This document shows positions 1-8,037 of a DNA stretch of 16,155 nt, piece by piece. The stretch is taken from assembly GCF_937874145.1 (NCBI RefSeq), contig NZ_CALNBI010000231.1:1-16155 (forward strand), read 5' to 3'. The notes under the pieces are model-generated. The model did no database searches, was not told the origin of the DNA, and saw only the letters and a program-made list of their open reading frames with translations. This DNA is from an uncultured Chitinophaga sp. (GTDB lineage Bacteria; Bacteroidota; Bacteroidia; Chitinophagales; Chitinophagaceae). Each line of letters begins with the position of its first letter. Positions within the stretch are counted from its first letter, which is position 1. The position numbers and the translations under genes are program-made.

Positions 1-266
1 AGGAAAAAGAACAGCACCATCAGCCCGTCGTTGATCCACAACAACCAGGAATTGGGCAGGTGCAAACCGTTCCATTCGAGATGGTGGCCGGTCTGCGGGT
101 CGAAAAGATCGGAAAAGAAAGTCGTATAACCTGTTCCCCATGCGGAGTTTGCCAAAATCATGGATACTACCGTGCATACTATGAGTACGATGCCGACGGC
201 GCGGCTGTCATGCAGAAATTGCCAGATAGGTGATAGTAAACGGTCCTTAATGGAGAATAGCTTCAT
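1..266 (-). CDS. nhaA: Na+/H+ antiporter NhaA, N-terminal part (cut by window edge)
   Basis: This is the first 88 codons of a gene that continues beyond the left edge. NhaA exchanges Na+ (or Li+) for protons across the inner membrane and serves pH and salt homeostasis. The translation starts MKLFSIKDRLLSPIWQFL, followed by a hydrophobic helix around residues 23-41 (GIVLIVCTVVSMILANS). It ends in LLWINDGLMVLFFF, which matches the NhaA hallmark WINDGLMxxFF at the start of the helix that follows the first periplasmic loop. The ATG at 266 lies only 21 bp downstream of the OstA-like gene's stop on the same strand, so the two are probably co-transcribed. There is no Shine-Dalgarno, as is common in Bacteroidota. 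The functional ion-binding aspartates lie outside the window, so activity cannot be judged. Confidence 0.9.
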   Translation of the reverse strand, partial: MKLFSIKDRLLSPIWQFLHDSRAVGIVLIVCTVVSMILANSAWGTGYTTFFSDLFDPQTGHHLEWNGLHLPNSWLLWINDGLMVLFFF

Positions 267-287
267 CAGATGGATTTAGGTGAAAAA

Positions 288-1934
288 TTATTGGCCGAGC
301 AGTTCGTATTTGGATTTCGGCCTGCGGCCAACTTCCCAGCGGAATCCCTTGAGTTTCTTCTCTTCCTGCGGGATCTGGGAAAGGGGATACATCGTTCCCT
401 CGGGTTCTTTTACAAAGACGATCCTTTCCAGTTCGCCTTTCTCGAAATATACACGCGTGTTGGCCGTCAGCAGCTTATTCACGGAAATGAAAGCGCTGTC
501 GTCGTCCTGCACGTAATACACGTTCTCGGAGTTGCCGTTCACGTACATCGAATCCAGCTTTTCTTCCCCGAAATAACCAAGAATGGTGTTGCCTTTGATC
601 TGGTTGAACATATCGGGCCCCACTTCATTGATGATCATCGCATTGTGGTCGAGCAGCAGGCGGTCGGCCTTGCGGTTTTTGGTGAACAGGAAAATCGTGT
701 CCCCGATCAGCTGGTTGCTGTTAGCCCACAATACGGGATCGCGGTACAACCGGAACGTGGAATCTACGCCGGAATAATACAGGCTGTCGCACACGCCCTG
801 CAGCGAGTCGGAGAATATTTTCACGTTGTGATAGGCGATGATGAACCGCTTTTCAGTGGTGTCCTGTTGCGCGGTGGTATCTTTTTGCACGAGCACGCCC
901 AGGCTGTCGGCCTGCAGCGCCGCGCTGTCGATCGTTCTGGGAATCACGCCGGAGAACAGCGTGTCGCCCCGCACGAACAGGGTATCCGTTTTGCCTTCGA
1001 TGAGCGTTACAGGCTGTTGGGTGGCCAGTACCGTTTTCTGTTGCTGGTTGATGATGCCGTAATTGGCCAGCACGGCGATTTTCTGGGCAGTGTCGCGCCA
1101 GATCATATTTCCCGTTGCAATAGAAATGCCTGTAGCCTTGTCGGTTTGGATTTCATTAGCCGTGAAGGTATTGGTGCTGTCTTCTATCACCGGGCGCTGG
1201 CCGAACTGGCCGTATCCCTGGTCGGTGTTGTAATACCCGTCGGTCACGTACATGGTCATTTTGCCGTCGTTGATCGTCGTCGGCGCCATGATGGTCGCGA
1301 TCTTGGTTTCGGTATTGTACATGAGCGTGTCGGTGCCGAGCGTAAACCCCGGATCGATCACCACTACTTCCTTTTTGAAATATACGTCCTTCGTTTGCCC
1401 GTAATAGATTCCTTCGCGGCTGGTCAGCACGGTGGAATCGTTGACGAGTTTCCCGCCCTGGTCGTAAGTCCCTATTTTGTTGTTCAGCTCGTAGTTGATG
1501 GCAGGGGAGGTGAGGATAATCTTGTTATCCGTCAGTTTGGCGTTACCCGTGAGCACGGCCCTGCGTTCTGTTCCATAATACGTCAGCTCGTCGGAATACG
1601 TATGTACGCTGTCTGCCTGGTTCAGGTGCACGCGCCCCCAGGCATAGATGATGTTTTTGCTTTTATCGAGCATCGCGGAGTCGCAATTCAGCAGACTGGT
1701 GCCCTGACGGAATTCCACATCGCCCACGAAGCGTTGTTCCTCGCTGGAGTCGGTCCGGAGATTGACGAAGCTGTTCGCTTTAATCAGGTGGATCAGTTTG
1801 GTGGTATCTTCCTGGAAGCGCGCGTGGTACCGGCCCGGCGAAGTTTCGGGTGAGGCCATGGCCCCGGCCGCGCCTATTCCGCCGATGAGAACAAGGCCTG
1901 GTATCGTGAGTTTGAACATTTTCGCTGTTATCAT
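288..1934 (-). CDS. OstA/LptA-like periplasmic LPS-transport protein
   Basis: The product is 548 residues long and belongs to the OstA/LptA-like group of Bacteroidota. LptA-type domains form beta-jelly-roll bridges that carry LPS across the periplasm to LptD. A signal peptide is visible at about residues 6-27 (MFKLTIPGLVLIGGIGAAGAMA). It is followed by repeated short beta-strand units typical of the fold, such as FVGDVEFRQG, AWGRVHLNQ, VLTGNAKL and IATGNMIW, spread over about residues 65-330. The length is far above that of E. coli LptA (about 185 residues), consistent with several tandem OstA units plus a C-terminal extension. The ATG at 1934 overlaps the mlaD stop (ATGA, 1931-1934), which supports this start over M6 and implies translational coupling. 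An lptD-like gene nearby supports the LPS role. The exact domain boundaries are my estimate. Confidence 0.85.
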   Translation of the reverse strand: MITAKMFKLTIPGLVLIGGIGAAGAMASPETSPGRYHARFQEDTTKLIHLIKANSFVNLRTDSSEEQRFVGDVEFRQGTSLLNCDSAMLDKSKNIIYAWGRVHLNQADSVHTYSDELTYYGTERRAVLTGNAKLTDNKIILTSPAINYELNNKIGTYDQGGKLVNDSTVLTSREGIYYGQTKDVYFKKEVVVIDPGFTLGTDTLMYNTETKIATIMAPTTINDGKMTMYVTDGYYNTDQGYGQFGQRPVIEDSTNTFTANEIQTDKATGISIATGNMIWRDTAQKIAVLANYGIINQQQKTVLATQQPVTLIEGKTDTLFVRGDTLFSGVIPRTIDSAALQADSLGVLVQKDTTAQQDTTEKRFIIAYHNVKIFSDSLQGVCDSLYYSGVDSTFRLYRDPVLWANSNQLIGDTIFLFTKNRKADRLLLDHNAMIINEVGPDMFNQIKGNTILGYFGEEKLDSMYVNGNSENVYYVQDDDSAFISVNKLLTANTRVYFEKGELERIVFVKEPEGTMYPLSQIPQEEKKLKGFRWEVGRRPKSKYELLGQ

Positions 1935-2926
1935 TGTGCGGTGGCGCTGTCAGAAGGAATGGGCACTACCTTGTTTTTTCTGCCGAACACGCTGAGGTGT
2001 ACGTATCTCCAGGGATTGTAGCGCAGGTCTTCCAGCAGCTTGTTGAGGCTGCCGAGCGAATGCTGGAGGTTGTTGTATACCTGGCGGTCGTTCATGAGGA
2101 GCCCCAGCGAACCGTCGGTGCTGCTGATCTTCCCTGCCACTTCGTTCAGCCTGGAAATGGTGCTGTGGAGCGAAGCAAGGGTGGAATCGATCTGGCCGCC
2201 GGCAAGCGAGCCGGACGCCTTGTCGAAATTGGTGAGGATATTGGAAATCTTGTCGTTATTGTTCTTCAGGTTGGCAGACACGGCGTTGAAGTTATCGAAC
2301 GTGCCGGAGATCTTGCCGCCGTCGGCCAGCATGCCGTTGATATTGCGCGTGGCGTTGTTAAGGTTGTTGAGCGTGCCGTTGAGGCCGGCCACCGCCTGTC
2401 GGATATTGTGCTTGGTAGCGGTGTCGAACACGGAGTTGACGGTCAGCAGCAGGGTATCCACGGCGCCGAGGGTGGTTTCCAGTTTCTTTACGAGGGGGGA
2501 GAGTTGTTCTTTCAGGGCGTCGGTGATGGAGCCGTCGACCGCGGCGTAGATGGTATCCTTGTTTTTGAGGACTTCATCGGTGTTCCCGAAATCGATTTCC
2601 ACTTTCCGGGTGCCGAGCAGGTCGGCGCTGATACGGGCCACGGAGTTTTTGGGGATTTCGATGTTTTTATTGATCTGAAGGGTAACAAGGATGCGCCCTG
2701 CGCGCTGGTCCATCACTTCGAGGCTCTGAACGGTGCCGATTCCTAAACCGTTGACCATAACGGCGTTGGAGGGCTGCAGGCCGTTTACCTGCGTATATAC
2801 AGCGTAGATGGTCTTTTTAGTGGAAAAGAGGCTTCTGCCTTTGAGGATGTTGAACCCCAGCACAAGCAGCACGATGGCGATCACGGTCAGAATACCTACT
2901 TTCGTTTCATTATTAACTTTCAGCAT
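1931..2926 (-). CDS. MlaD/MCE-domain lipid transport protein
   Basis: This 331-residue inner-membrane-anchored protein has one MCE domain. It starts with a short cytoplasmic stretch containing KVGILT, the usual MlaD opening, and one transmembrane helix at about residues 10-28. The MCE domain follows at about 38-115 (YTQVNGLQPSNAVMVNGLGI, then ADLLGTRKVEIDFG). A long helical region at about 130-300, rich in Asn, Leu and Ser, likely forms the coiled tunnel seen in MCE proteins. The C-terminus (NPWRYVHLSVFGRK) is a motif I know from Bacteroidota MCE proteins. MCE proteins move phospholipids between the inner and outer membranes, usually with an MlaE/MlaF ABC transporter, which is not in this window. 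The gene sits 101 bp after the amidase and overlaps the OstA-like gene by 4 bp. The symbol is left blank because it may not be the orthologue of E. coli MlaD. Confidence 0.9.
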   Translation of the reverse strand: MLKVNNETKVGILTVIAIVLLVLGFNILKGRSLFSTKKTIYAVYTQVNGLQPSNAVMVNGLGIGTVQSLEVMDQRAGRILVTLQINKNIEIPKNSVARISADLLGTRKVEIDFGNTDEVLKNKDTIYAAVDGSITDALKEQLSPLVKKLETTLGAVDTLLLTVNSVFDTATKHNIRQAVAGLNGTLNNLNNATRNINGMLADGGKISGTFDNFNAVSANLKNNNDKISNILTNFDKASGSLAGGQIDSTLASLHSTISRLNEVAGKISSTDGSLGLLMNDRQVYNNLQHSLGSLNKLLEDLRYNPWRYVHLSVFGRKNKVVPIPSDSATAQ

Positions 2927-2947
2927 CGGGTAGAATTAGTTCGTTTG

Positions 2948-2955
2948 CAAAAATA
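2948..2955 (-). promoter_or_regulatory. Candidate -7 promoter element for the mlaD-like gene
   Basis: The minus strand reads TATTTTTG, a perfect match to the Bacteroidota -7 consensus TAnnTTTG. It lies 21 bp upstream of the mlaD-like ATG, giving a predicted leader of about 15 nt. No clear TTG element is seen at the expected -33 distance, so this could be a chance match in AT-rich intergenic DNA. If real, mlaD, the OstA-like gene and nhaA can be transcribed independently of the amidase. Confidence 0.35.
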
Positions 2956-3027
2956 GTCAAAACAATGGTGCGTCAGTCGTAGGTAACAGAATTAATGCAA
3001 AAGGCGGGCCAGATGGGGGCGTAGGGG

Positions 3028-4302
3028 TCAGTCGATGCGCTCACCGTTCCGGTAGGTGAGCACGAATGCGTCTTTGAACCCGTTTTTCCGGGCTTTGTAC
3101 AGGGCCGCGTTGGCTTCGGCTTCCGTCCGGAAGTTGCCCCATATATATTTATTAATGCTTTTCCCTTTCTGACGGAGCGTTTCGCGCTCCACGCCTTTCA
3201 GGTTTTTAAAGAGCGATGATTTGGACGTGTACACTTTCTCGGTAGTGAGCAGCTGTACGCGGAAGTCTGTTTTGTCGTCTGCCGCGGCGGAGGGCCCCCC
3301 GGCAGCGGGGGACTCCTGGGCGGGATTTACCCGCGCGGGCGGGGGAGTGGCCGGTTGCGGAGCGGGCTCTTCCTGCCGGGGAGCCGTGCTGCCCGGTTTG
3401 TGCCGCCCTTCCAGCTCATCCTTATATCTTTTTACCGCACGGGCGATGCAGCCCGCCATTTCGTGCTGGCCGTCCGCCGAATTCAGGTATTTCTCTTCCT
3501 CGGGGTTGCTGATGAAGCCCAGTTCCACCAGCACGCTGGGCATGGCGGTGGCATGCAGCACCAGGATGCCCTTCTCGTTCCGCTGGCGGGCGCCGCGGCT
3601 GATACGCCCGGCGTTGGTGAACTCATCTTCCACGAGGTTCGACAGGCGGAGGCTCTGGTCGAAGAACGCGTTGCGGAGGGTGTTGAGCATAATAATGGTC
3701 TCCGGGTCCTTGGTGTCCATCAACTGCTGCGTTTCCTCGGAATTGGCGTCGAACACGATCACGGAGTTGTTCCGGAGGGATTCGGATTTCGCGTTATTCT
3801 TGCTGGTTGCCCAAATATAGGTTTCCGTACCTTTGGCGGGATTGGGGGAAGACCGGTAAATGGGTACCTTGCGGGTACGCTTGCGTTTCTTTTTATCGCG
3901 GTAAGTCTGGGTTTTGTAGCCCACAATGCGTTTGATATCGGGAGCGGCGTTGACGTGAATGGAGATGAAGAGGTCGCCCTTGGCCTCGTTGGCGATGGCG
4001 GCCTTGCGGTTCACATCGTCGAAACGGTCGGTTTTACGTGTATACACGATCTTTACGTCGGGGAACATCTCTTCCAGGAGCTTGCCGAGCTTGAGGGCCA
4101 CGTCCAGCGTAATGTCCTTCTCGCTGGAGAAATTCCCCCGGGCGCCATGATCGCTGCCGCCGTGGCCGGCGTCGACCACGATGGTCCGTATAGGCTTATC
4201 CTGTACCGGCGGGCCGTAATCCGGTGCAATTTTTGCTTGAACGAAAAAGGTGTAGAGCAGTCCTATGCCTAATCCTGAAAATAAAACTCTTTTCCAGCGC
4301 AT
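3028..4302 (-). CDS. N-acetylmuramoyl-L-alanine amidase (Amidase_3) with SPOR-like C-terminus
   Basis: This 424-residue zinc amidase cleaves the bond between N-acetylmuramic acid and L-alanine in peptidoglycan, allowing wall remodelling and daughter-cell separation. An N-terminal membrane or signal segment spans about residues 5-22. The Amidase_3 domain spans about 38-295 with all expected residues: H47 in VVDAGHGGSD, E61 in SSEKDITLDV, H116 in FISIHVNA and the catalytic E260 in SVLVELGFISN. A basic insertion (about 130-150, KKKRKRTRK) separates the H116 block from GTETY. A Pro/Ala-rich linker (about 303-343) leads to a SPOR-like domain (about 346-420, FRVQLLTT then YIWGNFRTEAEA), a fold that binds denuded glycan at the septum. 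The lptD-like gene is divergent, 139 bp away, and mlaD follows on the same strand. The orthologue name (AmiC-like) is uncertain. Confidence 0.92.
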   Translation of the reverse strand: MRWKRVLFSGLGIGLLYTFFVQAKIAPDYGPPVQDKPIRTIVVDAGHGGSDHGARGNFSSEKDITLDVALKLGKLLEEMFPDVKIVYTRKTDRFDDVNRKAAIANEAKGDLFISIHVNAAPDIKRIVGYKTQTYRDKKKRKRTRKVPIYRSSPNPAKGTETYIWATSKNNAKSESLRNNSVIVFDANSEETQQLMDTKDPETIIMLNTLRNAFFDQSLRLSNLVEDEFTNAGRISRGARQRNEKGILVLHATAMPSVLVELGFISNPEEEKYLNSADGQHEMAGCIARAVKRYKDELEGRHKPGSTAPRQEEPAPQPATPPPARVNPAQESPAAGGPSAAADDKTDFRVQLLTTEKVYTSKSSLFKNLKGVERETLRQKGKSINKYIWGNFRTEAEANAALYKARKNGFKDAFVLTYRNGERID

Positions 4303-4419
4303 GTCAATACTATGTTTTAATGGGTTGAGTCAGTTCCTGTCTTTTAAGGTCCGTTCCCTGCCGCCGCGCCTGCATGACTTTGTCTTTATGACTAATGTAA
4401 TAATTTGTATAAAATCATG

Positions 4420-4427
4420 TAGGTTTG
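4420..4427 (+). promoter_or_regulatory. Candidate -7 promoter element for the lptD-like gene
   Basis: TAGGTTTG is a perfect TAnnTTTG match 14 bp upstream of the lptD-like ATG, in the 139-bp divergent intergenic region. The predicted leader would be only about 8 nt and the nearest TTTG (4404-4407) is too close (12 bp) for a -33 element, so the call is weak. No comparable element is seen on the other strand for the amidase. Confidence 0.28.
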
Positions 4428-4441
4428 TGCCCGCTTAACAC

Positions 4442-7219
4442 ATGGACCCTTTCTGCAAAAATAATTTAAAAAACTTTTTAAGGCGGCGGTTCCTGCCGCT
4501 GATCGTACTTTTATTCACGGCCTGGTCCATGCTGAAAGACGAAATAGCCTTTGCTGCCGGGTTTCAGCCGGTTCACTTTAACAAAATTTTCACAGACACC
4601 GTACCGCAACCGCATCCTGTCACTTTTCCCGACCGGAAGGCCCTGGAAGCCGATACTTCCCGCCCGCGCCCCGTGCCCGTGCCCGATTCCATCCCTCCGG
4701 CAACCGCCGATTCTATCCGCCTCGATACCGCTGCCGTGAAAACAGACACCACCGGTGTCCGCCTTTCGAAAGACAGCCTCACCGCTCCCGTGAACTACAA
4801 AGCGGAAGACTCCATCGTGATGCTCGTCAAAAAGAAAGAATTCCGCCTGTATAAAAAAGCCGACGTCAAATACGAAAACACCCAGCTCACGGGGAACACG
4901 ATGGACTTCAACCAGGCCACCGGCATCCTCACTTCCCGCATGGGCCTCGACACCGCCGGCAAACCCATGGATAAGGCCGCACTGAACGACGGCGCCACCA
5001 GTTCCGAGATGGATTCTGTCCAGTACAATTTTAATACCGGGAAAGCCATGATCTACCAAACCCGTGCTCAATACGGCGAAGGTTTTGTGGCCAGCGATAA
5101 AGTGAAAAAGCAGCCGGACAACACCATTTTCGGTTTCCGCAACGGCTACACCACCTGTAACCTGGATACGCCGCACTTCTCGTTCCGCGCCAAAAAGATC
5201 AAGGTAATTCCCAATAAACTGATCGTGTCCGGACCGGCGAACCTGGAGATCGAAGGCATCCCAACGCCGTTGTTCATCCCGTTTGCCATTTTCCCGATCA
5301 GCTCCGGCCAGCGAACCGGCCTGCTGCCCCCGCAATACGTTGTGAACCAGCAAAAAGGCCTCGGCCTCGAAAACGGGGGGTACTACTTCGGCCTCGGCGA
5401 ATACCTCGATGTCACCCTCCGGGCCAACATTTACTCCTACGGCAGCTGGGGCACCACCATCAGCCCCACTTACCGCAAACGGTATAAATATAACGGCGGC
5501 TTCAACTTTTCCTATGCCCTCACCCGAACGGGCGACCAGGAAGTAAAGGAGGATTTCACCCGGTCAAAGGACTTCCAGTTTTCCTGGAGCCATAGCCAGG
5601 ACGGCAAGGCCCGGCCCGGCACCAACTTCGGCGCCAGCGTGCAGTTCGGCACTTCCACCTTCAACCAGTACAACGTGTTCGACGCATCGAGGAGGCTGAA
5701 CAACAACATGTCGTCGTCCATCAACTATTCGAAGAGCTGGGTAGGCAAGCCCTACAACCTGACGCTCGCCGCCAACCACAACCAGAACAACCTGACCCGT
5801 CAATATAATATTAACTTCCCCGACGGTTCGTTCAACGTCAATACACTGTATCCGTTCCAGCGCCAGGAAATGGTCGGCAACCCCAAATGGTACGAGAAGA
5901 TCGGTGTGAGCTATAACGCCCTGCTGCGCAACAACGTAAGGTTCGCCGACTCCACTTTCGGCACGGCCGCAATGTTCGACAACCTGCAGGCCGGTATGCA
6001 GCACCAGATCCCCATCACGCTGTCCATCCCACTGACCCGGAACATCATCATGACGCCGAACGTCAACTACACCGAAAAATGGTACATCCGCCAGCAGCAC
6101 CTGGCCTGGAACCCGGTAGACCAGAACCTGGACACGACCTACGAGAACGGTTTCTTCCGGAGCAGCGCCATGTCTACCGGCGCCTCGCTGAGCACGGCCA
6201 TCTACGGGATGTACGGGTTTAAAAGCAAGAAATCGCGGGTGCAGGCCATCCGCCACGTGATGCGCCCCAACGTCGGGTTCAACTATTCGCCCAACCTCGC
6301 CGCCAACGAATATGACTCCCTGCAGGTCGATGCCCAGGGCCGTAAAATACTCTACAGCTACTACCAGGGCGCCCCCTTCGGCGGTTCTCCCAATCAAACC
6401 TTCGCGGGTTTGACCTTCGGGATCGATAACAACCTGGAAATGAAGGTGAAATCCAGCAAAGACACTTCAGGATTCCGGAAAGTGAAGATCCTCGACGGTT
6501 TCGGGATCAGCTCCAGTTACAACCTGGTGGCGGACAGCTTCAAGTTGTCGCCCTTCATGCTCAACGCCCGCACCAACCTGTGGGACAAGGTGAACATTTC
6601 CGCCAGCGGTACTTTCGATCCCTACCAGGTGAACCAGTTTGGCCGCCGGATCGATGCTTACGCCTGGAATGGGGACAACTTCAGCCTGGGGCGCCTCACC
6701 AATGCGAATATCGCGCTGAGCACGTCGTTCCAGAGCCAGGATCCGAAGTCGAAGGAGAAACAGCGGCAGAAAGAGGAAATGGAGGAAGAAGGGGCGTTGC
6801 CGGAAGCGCAGCTGGAAGAGCAGCGACGCCAGCTGGAAATGATGCGCGCCAACCCCGGCGATTACGTGGATTTCGATATTCCCTGGCGGTTAGACCTGTC
6901 TTACAGCCTTAACTATACCCGCGGCCGCTCGGCTGACCTGCTGCGCGATACCACCATTTTCACGCAGTTCCTGGGTTTCAACGGCGACTTCAGCCTGACG
7001 CCCAAGTGGAAGATCATCATGAGCAGCGGTTTCGATTTCCGGCTGAAACAAATCTCCTACACCACACTCACTATCTCCCGCGACCTGCACTGCTGGCAGA
7101 TGAGCATCAACCTGGTGCCCTTCGGCAGCTACCGCCAGTTCAGCATCACCATCAACCCGAAAGCCGGCATCCTGCGCGACCTCCGCATCAACCGAACGCG
7201 GCAGTTCCTGGATTTGTAG
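4442..7219 (+). CDS. lptD: LptD-like outer-membrane LPS assembly protein
   Basis: The product is 925 residues. LptD is the outer-membrane beta-barrel that inserts LPS into the outer leaflet. A signal sequence covers about residues 12-39 (basic RRR, then LPLIVLLFTAW and a cut near AFA). A Pro/Asp/Ser-rich low-complexity stretch (about 55-115) follows. The periplasmic OstA-like domain (about 118-275) carries the conserved block GNGYTTC-like 234-239 ... HFSFRAKKIKVIP ... GPANLEIEGIPTPLFIPFAIFP. The barrel begins after GQRTGLLPPQY (289-299) and GGYYFGLGEYLDVTLRANIY, and contains HVMRPNVGFNYSPN (605-618), a typical LptD strand. A charged helical insertion lies at about 766-803. The mature protein has only two cysteines, C239 and C884. 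It is divergent from the amidase and in the same block as the OstA-like gene, a Bacteroidota arrangement. It is larger than E. coli LptD (784 residues). Confidence 0.9.
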   Translation: MDPFCKNNLKNFLRRRFLPLIVLLFTAWSMLKDEIAFAAGFQPVHFNKIFTDTVPQPHPVTFPDRKALEADTSRPRPVPVPDSIPPATADSIRLDTAAVKTDTTGVRLSKDSLTAPVNYKAEDSIVMLVKKKEFRLYKKADVKYENTQLTGNTMDFNQATGILTSRMGLDTAGKPMDKAALNDGATSSEMDSVQYNFNTGKAMIYQTRAQYGEGFVASDKVKKQPDNTIFGFRNGYTTCNLDTPHFSFRAKKIKVIPNKLIVSGPANLEIEGIPTPLFIPFAIFPISSGQRTGLLPPQYVVNQQKGLGLENGGYYFGLGEYLDVTLRANIYSYGSWGTTISPTYRKRYKYNGGFNFSYALTRTGDQEVKEDFTRSKDFQFSWSHSQDGKARPGTNFGASVQFGTSTFNQYNVFDASRRLNNNMSSSINYSKSWVGKPYNLTLAANHNQNNLTRQYNINFPDGSFNVNTLYPFQRQEMVGNPKWYEKIGVSYNALLRNNVRFADSTFGTAAMFDNLQAGMQHQIPITLSIPLTRNIIMTPNVNYTEKWYIRQQHLAWNPVDQNLDTTYENGFFRSSAMSTGASLSTAIYGMYGFKSKKSRVQAIRHVMRPNVGFNYSPNLAANEYDSLQVDAQGRKILYSYYQGAPFGGSPNQTFAGLTFGIDNNLEMKVKSSKDTSGFRKVKILDGFGISSSYNLVADSFKLSPFMLNARTNLWDKVNISASGTFDPYQVNQFGRRIDAYAWNGDNFSLGRLTNANIALSTSFQSQDPKSKEKQRQKEEMEEEGALPEAQLEEQRRQLEMMRANPGDYVDFDIPWRLDLSYSLNYTRGRSADLLRDTTIFTQFLGFNGDFSLTPKWKIIMSSGFDFRLKQISYTTLTISRDLHCWQMSINLVPFGSYRQFSITINPKAGILRDLRINRTRQFLDL

Positions 7220-7264
7220 CGGGGGAGCCGCATACCTGATTGAATTATAATTTGTTGTAATAAG

Positions 7265-7291
7265 AAAGGCTGGTCTATGTGACCAGCCTTT
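7265..7291. terminator. Bidirectional rho-independent terminator between lptD and the beta-barrel gene
   Basis: A perfect 11-bp stem (AAAGGCTGGTC / GACCAGCCTTT) with a 5-nt loop (TATGT) is followed by T-rich sequence on the plus strand. On the minus strand the T-run is shorter (CCTTTCTTATT). It lies between two convergent genes whose stops are at 7219 and 7311, so it can serve both. Confidence 0.85.
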
Positions 7292-7310
7292 TTCGTGCAA
7301 GGGAACGGGA

Positions 7311-7898
7311 TCAGAAGTTGTAGATCACCGCCGCACCGATAAGGTCCATTTTGTTTTCGTTGACGCCTTTGAAATAGGAGGCTTTGATTTCGATGGTGTT
7401 GCCGATGTCGCCGATGGCAAAGCGCACGCCGGCGTTGCCCGTGTACCCGAAGGTGGTGCCGCCTACGTTTTTCACGTTGCCGTTCTGATCGAGCTGATCG
7501 GTGGAAGCGCCCCAATGGAAGCCGCCGCCGCCGCCGATGAAGCCGCCCACGCGGTTTTCGTTGTCGGGCGAGGAGCCGGCGCCGAAGTTGAGGTTCACCA
7601 CCACGGGCGCGTTGATGAGGATGCCCAACTTGGCATTTTCGGAAGCGCCCTCCCGGGAATTGACCGATCCGCTGCCGGCAAAGGCAAAACTGATCGGGAT
7701 GCCTACGGAAACGGACATACTTTCCGATTCTACGAAATTGAACCGCGGGGAGTAGGTGAAGCCTGCGGAAGTGGTGCTGGATTCAACACCCTGGTACTTC
7801 TCGAAAAAGAGGGCGGCCCCGGCGCCGTGCATAAAGGATTGAGACCAGGCACAGGTCGACGTCAGGCATACGCCAAACAGCAATAGCAGTTTTTTCAT
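7311..7898 (-). CDS. Small outer-membrane beta-barrel protein, function unknown
   Basis: The product is 195 residues with a clear Sec signal peptide (MKKLLLLFGVCLTSTCAWSQ, cut probably after the final Q or A). The rest is made of alternating polar/hydrophobic strands with many Gly, Ser, Asn and aromatic residues (for example YSPRFNFVESESMSVSVGIPISFAF, written here only in part as PRFNFVES). It ends in VIYNF, and a C-terminal Phe is typical for BamA-inserted barrels. A glycine-rich turn, GGFIGGGGGFHWG, sits mid-protein. Eight strands would fit the size, as in OmpX/OmpW-type porin-like proteins of Bacteroidota. The C in TSTCAW does not form a good lipobox. No substrate can be inferred; the neighbours on both sides are separated by terminators, so it is probably monocistronic. 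Confidence 0.75.
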   Translation of the reverse strand: MKKLLLLFGVCLTSTCAWSQSFMHGAGAALFFEKYQGVESSTTSAGFTYSPRFNFVESESMSVSVGIPISFAFAGSGSVNSREGASENAKLGILINAPVVVNLNFGAGSSPDNENRVGGFIGGGGGFHWGASTDQLDQNGNVKNVGGTTFGYTGNAGVRFAIGDIGNTIEIKASYFKGVNENKMDLIGAAVIYNF

Positions 7899-7991
7899 GT
7901 GGATGTGCAGTGTAAGGGATTAAATAAAATTTAATATTTATAAAAATAGGTATCCGTTTCTAGAAATGAAAGTGTTACGGGTTATTCAAAT

Positions 7992-8018
7992 AAAAAAAAC
8001 CGGGCAGGAATACCCGGT
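7992..8018 (-). terminator. Rho-independent terminator of the 84-residue unknown gene
   Basis: On the minus strand a 6-bp GC-rich stem (ACCGGG / CCCGGT, loop TATTCCTG) is followed directly by a run of eight T. It lies 20 bp past the stop of the minus-strand ORF at 8038. Its one-sided T-run shows that it acts on minus-strand transcripts, which supports that ORF being a real transcribed gene. Confidence 0.75.
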
Positions 8019-8037
8019 CGTAATATAAATCCATTGA

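Noticed and set aside
270..1853. Long plus-strand open frame (527 codons) opposite the OstA-like gene
   Set aside because: It lies antisense to a convincing signal-peptide protein in an operon. Its translation is rich in His, Val and Arg with no domain pattern, typical of a shadow frame in GC-rich coding DNA.
1934..2746. 270-codon plus-strand open frame opposite mlaD
   Set aside because: Antisense to a clear MCE protein; composition is low-complexity Val/Gly/His-rich.
2927..3027. Terminator between the amidase and mlaD
   Set aside because: No stable hairpin with a T-run was found on the minus strand, so read-through from the amidase into mlaD is possible.
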